Positions 1 through 12,000 of a DNA stretch of 36,884 nt are shown here, in pieces; the first letter of the stretch is position 1, and the number at the start of each line of letters is the position of its first letter. The translations under genes were made by a program, and so were the position numbers. The notes beneath the pieces were generated by a model. The model made no database searches and was not told the DNA's origin. It worked only from the letters and a program-made list of their open reading frames with translations. The DNA is from Welwitschia mirabilis (Eukaryota > Gnetophyta > Gnetopsida > Welwitschiales). The stretch covers positions 118,124,741 through 118,161,624 of the forward strand of contig JBOZIK010000001.1 in NCBI GenBank assembly GCA_051453625.1. Direction: 5' to 3'.

Positions 1-128
1 AAACTGCATGTTTTCGTCTTGTGTTCCTAGATTCTCAATTGTCATAGGAACTAGGCATTTATCTGTTAGTTTATCTATAAAACAACTTAAAATACCCTAT
101 CAAATATACTTAAGTTGGCGTCGCAACA
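1..128 (-). mobile_element. Partial LTR, start of a minus-strand Ty3/gypsy element
   Basis: Read on the minus strand this begins TGTTGCGACGCCAACTT at 128 and continues with a TTTGATAGGGTATTTTAAG segment. The same opening is seen at the other LTRs of this family (15316, 29974, 35818 on the minus strand). The rest of the LTR lies outside the window to the left. It starts directly after gag sequence of another element, with no PPT, so I infer that it is the 5' LTR of an element inserted into that gag. Unlike its relatives it still has CpG dinucleotides near its tip. Confidence 0.7.
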
Positions 129-360
129 GTAAGAAATTGAAAAGGATCTTTATTAAGTTCTCCTAAAAATATTGGATAGGCATTTAACTTCTTTAGCTCT
201 ATATCAACACTAGGAGGAGCAAGTTAAAAGGGTTTTGAATTTTACTTTTTATATGGGCTATTAAATCTTTAAGTGAAACATTTGTATTAGATGTTTTTAC
301 ATTAGGAATTCCTATAATGGTTAGGATATTGGATGATGCTACTTGTTTTATTTTTTGCAT
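129..360 (-). pseudogene. gag: gag fragment (N-terminal part) of element R1
   Basis: The minus-strand reading from the ATG at 358-360 gives a peptide whose segments match the gag of elements A and B in order: IIGIPNV, VSLKDLI, then after a one-base frameshift ELKKLNAYPIFLGELNKDP. In A the matching words are VIGIPTI, VILRDLI and KLRNLNAYVIFSGELNEDP. Gag is the structural capsid protein that packages retrotransposon RNA. Only about 75 codons remain: the reading ends at 129, where another LTR begins. The match to two other copies in the window makes the assignment solid even though the gene is broken. Confidence 0.75.
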
Positions 361-1056
361 TGTATTCAAAATAGATTTTAAAAAAATGATTTACTTTTAT
401 ACTATTACTTTTCTTTGAAAAATTAAATTATAACAAAAATAAAAGCTGAAAAAGTTTTTTGTTCAACTCTTGAAATTCCTTACCTATCTGTGGTATTCAT
501 ACCTAGGTTAAGCTCATAGTTGACTACACCTTCTCTAATATTTTTCTTGATCAAGTTATGCTCCCTCTAAGACTTCATATTTTTACTTAAGTATACTGTA
601 TTCCTACATGCTTAATGATGCTTCTGTAATATCATCTCTTTCATCATCCAGATGATTATCTAAATAACTACTATGTAGAAAATAGAAAACAAAAAAAAAT
701 TAAAAAGCAAAAACAAAATAGAATTAAAATAAAAACTAACATTCATCTACCAATGTTATCTAAATAATGGATAAGATGATAGCTATTTATCCTATAGTGG
801 AAAACTAAAAACAAAAATTGTAGAAACTCTCGAAAAAACTCTAATCCTAGGTCATTCTCTGCTTGTGTCATCTAAATGAGAGACAAGATCATAGTATTAA
901 AAGATGTAGAATCAAAGATTAAAAATGAAAAAACATGTGAAAAGAAAAAGACTATGATATTTATAATAAAAATGCAATGCTACCATAAACAAATATCTAA
1001 ATCAAAATCCAAAGCACTTATCTAGGTAACAACAATCCTCAAATTCCTTATAGCCT
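361..1056 (-). other. Untranslated leader of element R1
   Basis: This lies between the PBS and the gag start in minus orientation, about 700 bases, as in elements A (16431-17118) and B (31092-31780). It shares short blocks with them, for example the segment just after the PBS (1000-1056) that matches 16431-16500 reversed, and a TTTTT-rich stretch near 690-960. It contains a copy of the palindromic motif at 644-655 (TCATCCAGATGA). No protein-coding potential is seen. Confidence 0.6.
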
Positions 1057-1074
1057 TTTTTGGCAATAACACTA
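1057..1074 (-). other. Primer-binding site, tRNA-Asp type, element R1
   Basis: The minus-strand sequence TAGTGTTATTGCCAAAAA lies three bases after the LTR end. Compared with the known Athila-type PBS TGGCGCCGTTGCCGGGGA it differs at nine positions, and all nine are C to T or G to A. It would have primed minus-strand DNA synthesis from tRNA-Asp. The position in the element and the shared downstream sequence support the call. Confidence 0.65.
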
Positions 1075-1077
1075 AGA

Positions 1078-2303
1078 TGTTGTAGTCCATATTTATGCTA
1101 TCATTATGTTCTTAATTAAATATTATTAATGACAAATATTTCCATAAATATAACACACTAATAATAAATGAGAGTTGGCCCAAATGTTGTAATCCATCAA
1201 AGGCACTAGGTGAGAAGAAAGAGAATTGATTTTTACAAAGTATTCTTAGATTTTCTTTAAGGTTCAACAAAATGAAAATCAATAATGCAAGAAAAGTAAA
1301 CATACTATGCAAATTCAAATGCAGTCTACTCTAAATGCAATATTTATTCAACTATCAAATCTTTGTCACCAAGATTAGTCTTATATAATCTAGATCAATT
1401 AAGAAAATTGTTACTAATTAAAACTAACCTAGTCTATCAAGTATGTCGAAGAGAATATGGAAAACATATAAAGCTAGGAAATATAAAATGCAATGCAAGT
1501 TTCTAAACTAATGATTTAAACCTTGACAAAGGTTGCCATTGATAACCTATATTACAAATGAGGCTATTATAGAATTATAAGCAACATAAATAATAAAGGA
1601 CATACACATGAATAAAAATAAAAGAAGATTTTTATTAAAAGTTAAATCAACATTCTGTTATGATTCAGCAGCACCTCAATAAAGGAGACACAACCTAATA
1701 CTAAGGAAGACCCCTCTTTGTAACTAATGGATGGATCTTTTGGTCTTTAATCTCCTATCACAAGAATTTCAATTTTAAAAAATGATGATCAAATTTGAGA
1801 ACAAAGGTATATTTATTACTGACAATATCCTCAAAAATAAAAAATCCCAAAAACACAACTAAAACCCTAATGGAACATGAAAAGTGAATGACATATTGCA
1901 CAAGTTATGTAAAGTTTGATACATTTACTAAAATTAGGTGTCATATTTCTAGTCATCCAAATGATGGTGGGGATGATGCCACATCAACAAAGGTCCATGT
2001 TAGCATGCATCGTGATCTAGTTAATATCCTAATCAGCTTACAAGTTTTATTGTCCTATACTTTTATTTAAATAATTGAAGGGATGACAAGTTTTTTTAAG
2101 CTCTTTCATCAACATTAATTCCTCCTTAAAATGTAAAGCATTAGAATTTATTCAAAATTTCTTTAAAAGTGCTAATAATCATGCCTTTTTATGATTTTCT
2201 TTTTAACTCTAAATAATTATAATTTTCTATTTAAACATATCTAAATGTCCTACAAAACTACTCAAAATACCCCATAAAAAATATACAATTTGGCATTACA
2301 ATA
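1078..2303 (-). mobile_element. 5' LTR of element R1 (Athila-like)
   Basis: The minus-strand reading starts near TATTGTAATGCCAAATTG (an altered TG tip) at 2303 and ends GGACTACAACA at 1078, about 1.2 kb. The opening block with TATGGGGTATTTTGAGTAG matches the LTRs at 29974 and 15316. The end block, including GATGGATTACAACATTT and AGTGTGTTAT, matches the LTR ends near 16290-16409 and 30950-31070. A conserved AATAAATAT box lies at 1809-1818 and a palindromic motif copy at 1953-1964. The PBS follows at 1074, so this is a 5' LTR. Sequence beyond 2303 may be a very decayed PPT, but that is weak. Confidence 0.75.
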
Positions 2304-4699
2304 GCTAGAAAATAAAGCGTTTTCCCAACCTTATTATTATTATTTAAAAAATAAAGATAAAAAATCAACAAACGTGACTTAATTAAAACCCAGCTAAAAA
2401 TTAAATTCTAAAGACTTTAATAAAATTATCCCTTAAACTTATTCTTCCTTATAGATCTCTATTAGCTATAATTTTCTACTAGTGGAAGAAAATGTATATT
2501 GTAAAAAGAGTTATTTAGAACTCCTATCTCTTCAGTATGAGAATCCTAATATTTTTAGTAGGTAAATCATCCCATAACCTCCATTTCCTTAGGTGATCTT
2601 CTTAAAATAGAGTGCTAAGAGACTTAGGGTTAAGTTTTTACCTATATTTTAATGAATCCTTCACTCTAATTCTTGTATTTAACCTGTAAATCATGCTAGA
2701 TATGATTCATACCTATTTATTTCATTAGTTAGATGACAAACTCAGTTTCACAAGATGAATTCTCAAGTGTTCAGTTTCTAAAACATGAACTGTGAAATCA
2801 TGAGAAGGAGGAATTTCCTCATGGGTGAATTAATTTCTTCCGTTTTTATCAAGTATTTCATCTAATGTAGAAATAACTTTATAAATTGAATTATAAGTAG
2901 GAAGATTATAACTAAAAACACTGTGAATAGAGACTTGGAGGAAGGTTTCATCTAAACTAGTAATGTTCAGCTCTATTTGAGCATTCCCTAAGCTAAAAAG
3001 GTAATATTTAAATTTATTAATGGAGGAAGGCATAACAAGAAATGCTGATATATTTTAAGAGTCAAAGGTCATATTTCATTTACATATCAGTGAAATATAA
3101 GCATAAATAATAAGACTTAATGTGTGAAATAATTAGATAATTACCAAATATAAATACAACAAAAATAATTGAATAAAATAGTTCTTAATTATTGACTTAA
3201 GTTAAATAAGGATGTCCTTGATGTTTTCTAACTTATTTCTTACTTATAGAAAATATATATGACCTAAGAAATCCTAATTAAAATCTCTTATTATAACTAA
3301 ACTAAACTAAATAATTATAGAAGATTTTCCATTCTTAGGTTCTCTATAGCTAATAGTGAAAATCTTGAAGATATCCTTTGAATAATTCTTAAAAGAGCCA
3401 TGGAATCAACTTTTTTTAACATGTCAAAGATTACACATCATTTATAGAAGACCCATTTGATAGATGACTCTACCCATTTGACGTTGTTATTATAGGTAGA
3501 TCATTCCCTAAATTTTCATCCTTTCATTTCTATTTTAAAGTAAAGCTAAAAGATCCATTTTGAATAATAAGTACTTACTTGAAGATCCTATTGAAGCTTC
3601 ACCCAAAGATAAGCTAAAAAGGATGAACAAATCAATTTTTCTATCATTACCTTTTAATTTATTACTTTTTTCCCCTAGATCCTTTGATTGTCTAGATACC
3701 CCCCTTTGAAAATCATCTATAATGGATGTAACAAGGTTTATGACACTTAGCAAATGTTCCTTTAAAAATTGATATCACTTCTTTGACTATGTAGAATGAA
3801 AAAAAAAAAGAGGAAGAAAATTCATCTCTGTATTTCTAAGGGAGATCAACTAAGGCTTGTCTAAGACTCCTCTCAAGGATCCATGTGTTACTTAAATAAC
3901 TTCTTTAAGAATATCCCTTATTTGAGGGCCCCTTTAGGTGATCACTTCTTACTCAATGATCCTTTTTAAATAATTCCTACTAATAAAATTTCTTGGATGG
4001 GAATTGGAAAATCATCTTCAAATAACTAAAGTGTTATTCAAAGACACTCTTTAAATTTCACCCAAGAAATAAATGGGTAAATAATCTTTTATAGAATATT
4101 TTCATAAATCTATTTTGATAACGTTGAAATCCCTTTAATAGAAGATACAATAAATCAAGTGCTTACATGTAAACCCCAAGCTTAAAAAATATATAAAAGT
4201 AATGTTACATTAGATAATTTGTTCATTTCAATTTACTTTCTTTTGTGCATTTTTATTGGCATATTTTAGTAACTTTATTTCTCACTCGAAGAATCTTCAT
4301 AGAAGCCTCTTTAGTGGTATCTTTCTCAAGTAATTTTTTCTTTTATCCATTTTTATTATTAAAAAGAAATTAAGGTATATGTTACTTTTAAAAAAATTAG
4401 TAATTCATATATGAATATTTTGTTTTTCGTTTAGTAAAGGATGAGCACTTGGAGCTTGAAAATAAGTTCTTATATTAATTTTTATACAAAAAAAGAAATT
4501 AAACTTTGAAGCTAACTCTTGAATATTTTTTGTAGAATTTAAATTTACTCTAAGTGCTAGTTTTTAAAAAACTTCTTAATGATTCTAGTCTTGAAAATCT
4601 CAAATAATGAATTATCAAAATGAATTAGTTGGATTAGTTAACCTTCTCAGAACAATGTAGTAATGAGGAATTTTTTGCATTTTATAGAAATACATCTTT
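2304..4699. other. Unassigned decayed stretch
   Basis: No LTR, RNA gene or known domain can be supported here. Two short readings stand out. On the minus strand, 2830-3033 has a 67-codon reading with SLGNAQIELNITSLDETF and ends close to R1's LTR. Near 3535-3753 both strands have fairly open readings: a minus one with SNKLKGNDRKIDLF and a plus one with EDPIEASPKDKLKRMNKS. I cannot decide which strand, if either, was coding. The R1 LTR borders the region on the left, and an unrecognised plus-strand protein remnant borders it on the right. Confidence 0.3.
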
Positions 4700-5498
4700 T
4701 TTAGAGGGATAGCTAATATCATAATAGTCAAAAATATGAGACTATAAATTTCAATGAATGATATAGGAAGTATTCTAGGATTACCATCAACGAAATATTT
4801 GTATTAAAAACTCATAGAAAATAAGATACTAATTTATGTATGAAATATTTTTATAGCATTACAAATAAAGATGAGGGAGTAGATATTGATGAANNNNNNN
4901 NNNNNNNNNNNNNNNNNNNNNNNNNNNNNNNNNNNNNNNNNNNNNNNNNNNNNNNNNNNNNNNNNNNNNNNNNNNNNNNNNNNNNNNNNNNNNNNNNNNN
5001 NNNNNNNNNNNNNNNNNNNNNNNNNNNNNNNNNNNNNNNNNNNNNNNNNNNNNNNNNNNNNNNNNNNNNNNNNNNNNNNNNNNNNNNNNNNNNNNNACTG
5101 ACAAAATTGGTTATGACTCCCTTCCTTAGTTGGAGAATTTTATTATTGAAAAATATTCCTTAATTTTTTTCAAAAATAGAAATAGTATGAAACTCCTTAT
5201 TATGATGCATTATGAAGTAAAAAAATTAGTTTCATCAAGTTTTACTAGTATAGAGGAATCACCTTCATCTATTTAACTATCATTCTAGTCATAAACACAA
5301 CCTTCAAAATTGTCAATGGATCCTACAGACTTATTTACTTTACAACAAGTTGGGTTTCAAAAGAAAAGTGATACTTTTATTGAGATGATGGAAGATGATA
5401 AGGTTGATTCTTTATGTTTTGTAATAAATTATTTTTTTAGGGAAAATTTATATTCAAGAAGAAAATTCCATTTTTTTAAGAAAGAGTTAAATTTTTGA
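4700..5498 (+). pseudogene. Unrecognised protein remnant, first part (interrupted by gap)
   Basis: A decayed plus-strand reading runs into the N run at 4894 with segments such as RITINEIFVLKTHRK and MKYFYSITNKDEGVDIDE. After the gap, one frame (5097-5498) runs about 130 codons with only a few stops and gives YDSLP, FTSIEESPSS, MDPTDLFTLQQVGFQKKSD and FRENLYSRRKFHF. The stops include TAG and TAA at places that could have been Gln or Trp codons, like the decay elsewhere in the window. I do not recognise the family. Whether the two sides of the gap form one gene is inference. It may be an internal gene of another retroelement, since all neighbours are retroelements. Confidence 0.35.
4894..5096. 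other. Assembly gap (203 N)
   Basis: Run of N. Readings that span it are not evidence for a gene. Confidence 1.
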
Positions 5499-5913
5499 AT
5501 ATAAACAATAAATTTTATAAGAATAAAATTTATTTTTAATAAGAAGAGTACAATAAGGCAAGGAAGGATAAATAGTAATTAGAAAATAAATTTATGTCTT
5601 ATTTTAATTTCCTAAAGGTAAGTGAATCCCCTTTGTAGAACACTTAGATTAGAATTAAATAATTGGAGTAAGAGCTATGGGAAGAGAGAAAGAACCTATA
5701 ACTCCCATATGCTAATGAAGAAGATCTCTTGATAAATCTACTAAAAATTGTGACCCATTCCAACCATTATAATAGAAAGCATATTGAAAAGAAGCATGAA
5801 TTTTTAACTTTTATGCATAATAATATATCTCTTCCACTTAACAAGAAATATTTAGAGAAAATATGAAATTAAAGGGTATGAATGAAAAAATATGAAATTT
5901 CAAGAAGATATAT

Positions 5914-5915
<2 letters not shown>

Positions 5916-5963
<48 letters not shown>
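5916..5963. repeat. (TA)n microsatellite
   Basis: About 48 bases of uninterrupted TA alternation. It lies between the two parts of the unrecognised protein remnant and probably grew after that gene was already broken. Confidence 0.95.
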
Positions 5964-5965
<2 letters not shown>

Positions 5966-6308
5966 ATAGAGACTATAAAACACGCCTAACTTAAATAGGA
6001 AAGGATTGAAATGCAAGAAAGAGATATCTCTTTCTCAAAGAAAACTTGAAGTATCTAATTAGCATCATCATTATTTACTTGAATAAATTTTTTTTAAAGT
6101 GGTTTAGAATAAAATGTAACATTTTAGAAAAACCATAATATCCTTCTTCTGATCATACAACATAAGTAAATGCCATGAAAATTGATCATTAGATCTTTTT
6201 AGTATGCTAAAATAATATTTCATTCCTACTAGGTAAAAAGTTTCAATTGAAACAATTAAAAAGGAAAATAGCAAGCTATTATACAAAAATAAATTATTAT
6301 ATTTTCAA

Positions 6309-7004
6309 TTGGGGAATAAGATAGAACTTGGTTAAGAGGAATTACAAGTTCTCAAAACTAAGAATTTCTATCCTCACAAACTTTATGATTATTTTAGTAA
6401 TTGTAAAAAAATCATTAATGAAATTGTATAAAACATAAAAGAAGGATGGAACAAATTAACTCAAGTTTCTAATCAATCCTTAGAAGAGGTAGATAATTCC
6501 AAGGATGATATTGATAAAGGAAAACATAAAAAACTAGCAAATAAACTTCTTCATTTATATGAAGGGATAAAGAAGAATGTTTATCATCTTCTAGTTATTA
6601 AACAAGATTTAAATTACTTGAAGGATCAAAAAGAAAAAATCTTGTAATGAATGAAAATACTTTAAAAAATATTTGTAGATATTTTCCCTAAGATGTAGGA
6701 AGGTGAAGGTATTCATACAATCATCTTTAAGAGTTTCTTAAGATTAGATAAAGCAAAAAAATCCCCTCCCTTTAAGCCCTTACAATCAAATAAACTTTCA
6801 ACTACTAAAAAGTAAAAATAGTCTAAAGGGGAACCCCTTAAATTAATTTCATCTAAATAGGAGGTTTTAAATATAGATGATCTTAACCTTCTTAGGAGAT
6901 AGATCGAGGTTATGAGACAATTAAAATAACTAAAATAATCATAATCTAATGAGGAAATTAAATGAGTGAAATTAGAAGTAAAAGACAAAGAAAATAAATT
7001 ATGA
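6309..7004 (+). pseudogene. Unrecognised protein remnant, coiled-coil part
   Basis: One plus-strand frame runs about 230 codons without an obvious frameshift. It reads EELQVLKTKNFYPHKLYDYF, then EEVDNSKDDIDKGKHKKL, LLHLYEGIKKNVYHLLV, a Lys/Pro-rich linker with KKSPPFKPLQ, and a C-terminal charged stretch with NIDDLNLLRR, IEVMRQLK and VKLEVKDKENKL. The C-terminal part has heptad-like Leu/Ile/Val spacing, so a coiled coil is likely. Nearly all stops are TAA or TAG between Lys, Arg or Ser codons where Gln would fit a coiled coil, consistent with C to T decay. It may be the end of the same protein as 4700-5498. I cannot assign a family. Confidence 0.4.
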
Positions 7005-7904
7005 CTTGATTCATAAATTTTATTCTATAAATTTGAAATGTATTTTATTCAAGAACTAACAAAGGCATAAGTATAAAATAAATTATGTAACATCCTAATT
7101 TTTAAAGCCAAAACTATGAATGATACTTAATGCAATGTTTTCAATGTTCCTTATTAATAATATGCACTAAATTAAAAATTTGTCAAGTTTTAAATTAAAT
7201 CTTAATCTAATAATAAAAATGTAATTATAAAAAGGAAATTATAGCATGATAATAACATGATAAAGAACAAGTGAAATTTTAAATAATTCCACATCCTAAT
7301 AGGAGAGTTATAATGTTTACATAACATTCATAGAAAATTTGCAATATTAGTACTCTTTCACATGTTATAACTGCAATTGCATAAAGCATAAAATAAGTAT
7401 CAAAATCATCCCTAGCCATTAGCAACAAGCCCTTTTTTTTCAATGACTAGAATCAATGCAAGAATTTAAACCTACAAAAAATAATATGATATGAGAATTA
7501 TGAAATCATCACACTCCTCAGTATGGCTAAGGCAATGAAGGGTGAAAAGAAAGATGAGAAGAACTCAAAGTATCTGAGGCATAATGGTAAATAATACACA
7601 TGAAACACATCCAAGTCTAGAATATACCAGTATAGAAAATAAAAATTTAGGATTTATAAGCAATATATAATGGCATTACAAGTCTCAATAGATCAAGATT
7701 ACAATATTAAAGTTCCACTAATCTAATAAGGCAACATTCAAGATTGTATAGTCAATCAAATCCAAGTATGCGCTATCTTAATAAATAGAATCCAAAAGTG
7801 TAATGCTAAATAATCCAAGATCTATTGTTAAATTGTCTAAAATACATTGTAAAATGTAACCATGACATCATACAAATTTATGAAAATATAAATGCAGACA
7901 TCTC

Positions 7905-8012
7905 TAGAAGGGATAATTTACCCCTTTACTCTCTATAGGAATTATTGGAATCCAATCAACATAACTAGAGGAGACAATTTTCACCCCTTTACTCTCTAGG
8001 GAAATTTTTTTA
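7905..8012. repeat. Short imperfect direct repeat inside the putative LTR
   Basis: A block with CCCCTTTACTCTCTATAGG near 7920-7940 recurs near 7984-8003 as CCCCTTTACTCTCTAGGG, each preceded by a GATAATTT or GACAATTT word. The two units are about 65 bases apart. Confidence 0.6.
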
Positions 8013-8482
8013 GCAGTCCAAATTATATTAATTTTAGATTAAAAAATGGTCACTGTTGCAAATCATTATGGAGAGAGTTAAGATTAAAGAATCCTAAGCA
8101 AAACATGATGTATGATATATAATTTATGAATAAAACTTACAATCTTTTAATAATATGAAAAATAATAAACAAGCTTTTAAGGGATGTAAGCATGAGAAAT
8201 GGAAAGAAATATAAGAATTAAGCAAAGAACATACAATAAATAGACTTAAACCATAACCATACAAGAAATAAGATGAAATACCATAAATCATACCTAAAAT
8301 TAAAAAAAGATTTAAAAACTTCTACAGATTCTAAGGCTCTAAGGTCCAAGGCTTTTCCAAGATTTAAGATTAAGGTCACATGATTCAATAGTAAGAGCTT
8401 TATCAAGATTTGAAGTATGAGGAGAAGAAGGTTCTATTTATAGTAGAGGATGTAGAAGGTAAATAAACGTCATCATAAAAGA

Positions 8483-8582
8483 GAGTGGTAAAGTTGGTGG
8501 AAGTGGTAAAAGTGATGGAAGTGATGGAGGTAGTGGAAGATATCTAGTGGAAGTTGTGAAGGTGGTGGAAGTGGTAGGGATT
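8483..8582 (+). repeat. GTGGAA-type minisatellite-like tract
   Basis: An irregular tandem array of 6-base units (GTGGAA, GTGGTA, GATGGA, GTGATG) over about 100 bases, strongly G+A+T-biased with almost no C on the plus strand. It lies in the putative chromovirus-like LTR. It is probably a replication-slippage array and not a coding region. Confidence 0.7.
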
Positions 8583-9016
8583 CCATTACCTTATCAAGTC
8601 ACTGGGTGCATAATATTTCATCATAATAAATAATAATGCACTTATTAAATAAGAAATTAAAAGGAGCCACCTCATAATTATAGTTTTGATGTTTAAATAA
8701 AGAAGAATATAATAATTAAATGAGGAAAAAAAATGCAATCATTAACTTATTTACTAACATAATGATAACTTTAACCACTACCTTAGTTATAAAAGATCAT
8801 GATTAATTACAAATAATTTACAATAAGAATAATATTATTGCTATTCAAATGGAAGGACTAAAATAAAAAGTTGCAGCATAAATGTTTCATGCTATATCTC
8901 AATGATAGTAATAACAAGTATAATAAATAATTTAGCTTAAGGATCTTATAATAAAAAAATTATTTTAATTAAAATTTTAAGCTAAATCTTTGAACCTTAA
9001 AAGTATGGATGTGATA

Positions 9017-9033
9017 TTACTCCACTACTTAAG
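9017..9033 (-). other. Putative polypurine tract of the chromovirus-like element
   Basis: The minus-strand sequence CTTAAGTAGTGGAGTAA is next to the LTR start at 9016. It resembles the PPT context of Tekay/Del-type elements with G to A changes. The call depends on the LTR call being right. Confidence 0.45.
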
Positions 9034-12000
9034 AGGTTCTATTCTTGAAACTTGATCTATAATACATCTATTTATTCTCTTAATCATTATACTTACAAAG
9101 TTAAATTTATCTTTCTTCAACATCATATAAATTGTTGAAGAAGTTGGAATGTTGTCTACAAACTTTCTGGTTAATGGTATTAATCATCATGATACATACC
9201 ATATCAATCACCTCTCAAGTCTAAATTTTTATGCCTCTACAAATTCTCTTCTTTCTTTATCCTTCATTTTGACTTCATTGCATTTGGCTTTAATGTTACA
9301 TTGTACATGTATATCAACTTTAAAATTCACTAATATTATTTTATTGTACATATCCTTTTTCCATTTCCTAAGTTATAATGATCACTAGATGAGGAAAAAT
9401 ATTATAAAATAACATATCTTCCATGAGAGGCTAGGTAAAGATTACATAATTTCTTTGCAACGAACTCTAAGAATACAATTAAATATACTTGTGGATAGTT
9501 GAAAAATATTCAATATCAATCAAAATAGGCTTAAACTATAGAATTAAATATCACATCATAATCATCTCTTAATTCAAATTACAATAGTTACCTCCTAAGA
9601 TATTATGTAAAAATTCCTTAAGTCTAAGCTCATAAAATGTAAGTCTCTATATTCTTAGTTATGTGATTTTTTCAATGCCTCTTTAACACTTATATTTATA
9701 TAAATATTTGCATTTTACTTTAAAGTTTAATATGTACAATATAGCACTTAACAAGTTAAGGATAAAAAATGTGAAATAAGTCCAAGTTATAATTTTATCC
9801 TAAGGGAAAAATGGACAATTCTATTCTTAATAAATAAGTGAATACCTAACTAAAGAATTATAATAATTATATAAATAACATGTATAACATAAACATGAGC
9901 TTAGTGTTAGGCCAATGTTATCCAAGCATAGATTCAAACAAATATACAAGAACTCTAGGATTAATTGAGGGTGGACTAAACACTGTATCATAATCTAGAA
10001 TACCTATATGCATATTCCATTATAACAAGACTATAAGTTTTTAACCATATAGTGATAATATTATTAACTAATTTAAGACTTAGCATGCTACTAAGAATTA
10101 TAATATGTTTATACATTACTCTTTATTTTAAGGCATTCAAAATATTCTACCTTCTCATTGACAAGAATTTAAAGTTTTAGATTAAGTTAAGACCTAAAAA
10201 TAGAAGGTTGTATTACTTCTTTGATGCATTCTTAAGTACAAGATAGAAAGAGGTAAAAGCAGATATTGAAGCATACACATATAAAAGTAACAATTAGCTA
10301 GTAATTTAATATGTTTAAAGATGTATGTTTGAATATCTTATATAATACTATAATTTTTATCATCGTATTTAGTCTACTGTAGAGTTACATAAGCAACAAT
10401 ACTCCAATAGATGTCATTATAGAATCTCTTCTCTTGAAGAAAGCTATTGATCCTTTATTTAGTCAAAATTCCTATACCACTTAATGCATCTCCCTATAAA
10501 AATTGGTATATAATTTCAAGCCCATTTTATTTCTCTATGACCTAATTGTTTTCAAGTATTAGCTTAACTAGTCTGTACATTTGAAAAAATGGTTCAGAAA
10601 CTATCATAAAAGCTCATGTAATCTATTTGGATGAAAAAATTTAAAAAATTCCTAGTACTCCCAAATTGTGATCTATATGTAAAAGTATGGATTAAGAACA
10701 AAGATTCACTAATTTATAAACATCCTTTTGAAGACATGAAATTGCTTATTCTAGTTCATTAGCCATTATAACAAGCTTCTATAGATTCAAATAGATATAA
10801 AAAGGGAAAAATTCTAATTTTTGAAGAGTCTTCATTTTTAATATTCTATCTATTCTTGTCTTCTTACTATAGGTTGTCATGATTATAGTGAGATCTTATA
10901 ATCAATAACAAATTCTAAAACAAATAGGTGAGTTCCAACTATAGGTTCTTATCATTACTATAATTGCAAATGAATTGCAAGTAGCAATAAACATGCTAAA
11001 ACTTGTTACACATTTGTGTTATTATCATGAGAATGTAACTATTAAAAGTTATGATAATTGTTCAAAGGTATAGAAGATTGTCATTGGCTTCTATCATGTT
11101 AGAACTTCATCAGCCTCTAGTAGTCACTGAATTTCATTTCAAAACTAGTCATACACTTACTCCAACAAAGCCTATTAGCGATTAAATAGGTAACCAATAA
11201 TAATAAGGATGGATGCCACATTTAATTATGGATAAAAGACAACATTATAGCCATACATCATAATGAAACCCAATATATGGCATAAGTGTTTAATCCTATT
11301 ATACAAATCAAGACTGATTACAATGAATGTTTGTATGAAAAGTCATATCAATGTATAGCTAGACCATATGATGCAAGAGTAAAATGCCAAAAAAATAGTT
11401 CTTAGATAAAATACATGGTACCTTAAAAAGGATGATCAAAAATAAAATTTCATATGTTTATACAATAGGCAAAAGTTTTCTCAAATACCACCTTTACTCA
11501 ATTAAGTAATGGGTCAAGGATTATGTTCTAAGATATGGTTGCAATCCCAAGCAAGGATAGTGATCTAATCAATCCTAATGAACTAGGGCTTATGGCCTTC
11601 ATAATAGACATGTAAACTTTTTGAACACATGTTAATACATTTATGAAATGCCTTTCTTATTTAATACTTTTACACACTACGTCTATACCCTTATATTATG
11701 GATCAAGATTTTTCTTCTTTTCCTAGAACTTATTTGATAGATTCCTAGAGTAAAAAAATATGGATATTAGACTATAATAAAAATCACAACATTCAATTTT
11801 AAAGACTATCAAAGTTGCATGGCTAACTTGATAGGGCCAAAGTGGAAATTCAACATGGGCTAATGTTAACTTACCTATACCCTTAAATAGAAAAGGAACT
11901 TTAATTCACATAAACAAATGATGGTTAACTCAGTTTCCTTCAATAGAAAAGGAACTTTAATTCATATAAACCAAATCAAGCCTATCATATCTTAGTCTCT

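Larger units (their letters stand above)
7086..9016 (-). mobile_element. Putative LTR of a second Ty3/gypsy type (chromovirus-like)
   Basis: The segment begins TGTAACATCC at 7086 and ends GGATGTGATA at 9016, which are inverted short ends as in many plant Ty3/gypsy LTRs. On the minus strand the sequence just before its start reads TTCAAGAATAGAACCTC then TTAAGTAGTGGAG. This resembles the purine-rich boundary (a CTTAAGTGGGGGAG-type tract) seen upstream of the 3' LTR in Tekay/Del-type chromoviruses. The length, about 1.9 kb, is reasonable for that group. No second copy is in the window, so the call rests on the end structure and the PPT only. It shows no similarity to the LTRs of elements A, B and C. 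Confidence 0.5.

Noticed and set aside
3535-3753. A 72-codon minus-strand reading
   Set aside because: An equally plausible plus-strand reading covers the same bases, and neither shows a known motif, so no gene is called.
4840-5163. An apparent 107-codon ORF
   Set aside because: Most of it is the run of N at 4894-5096; frame continuity across the gap is unknown.
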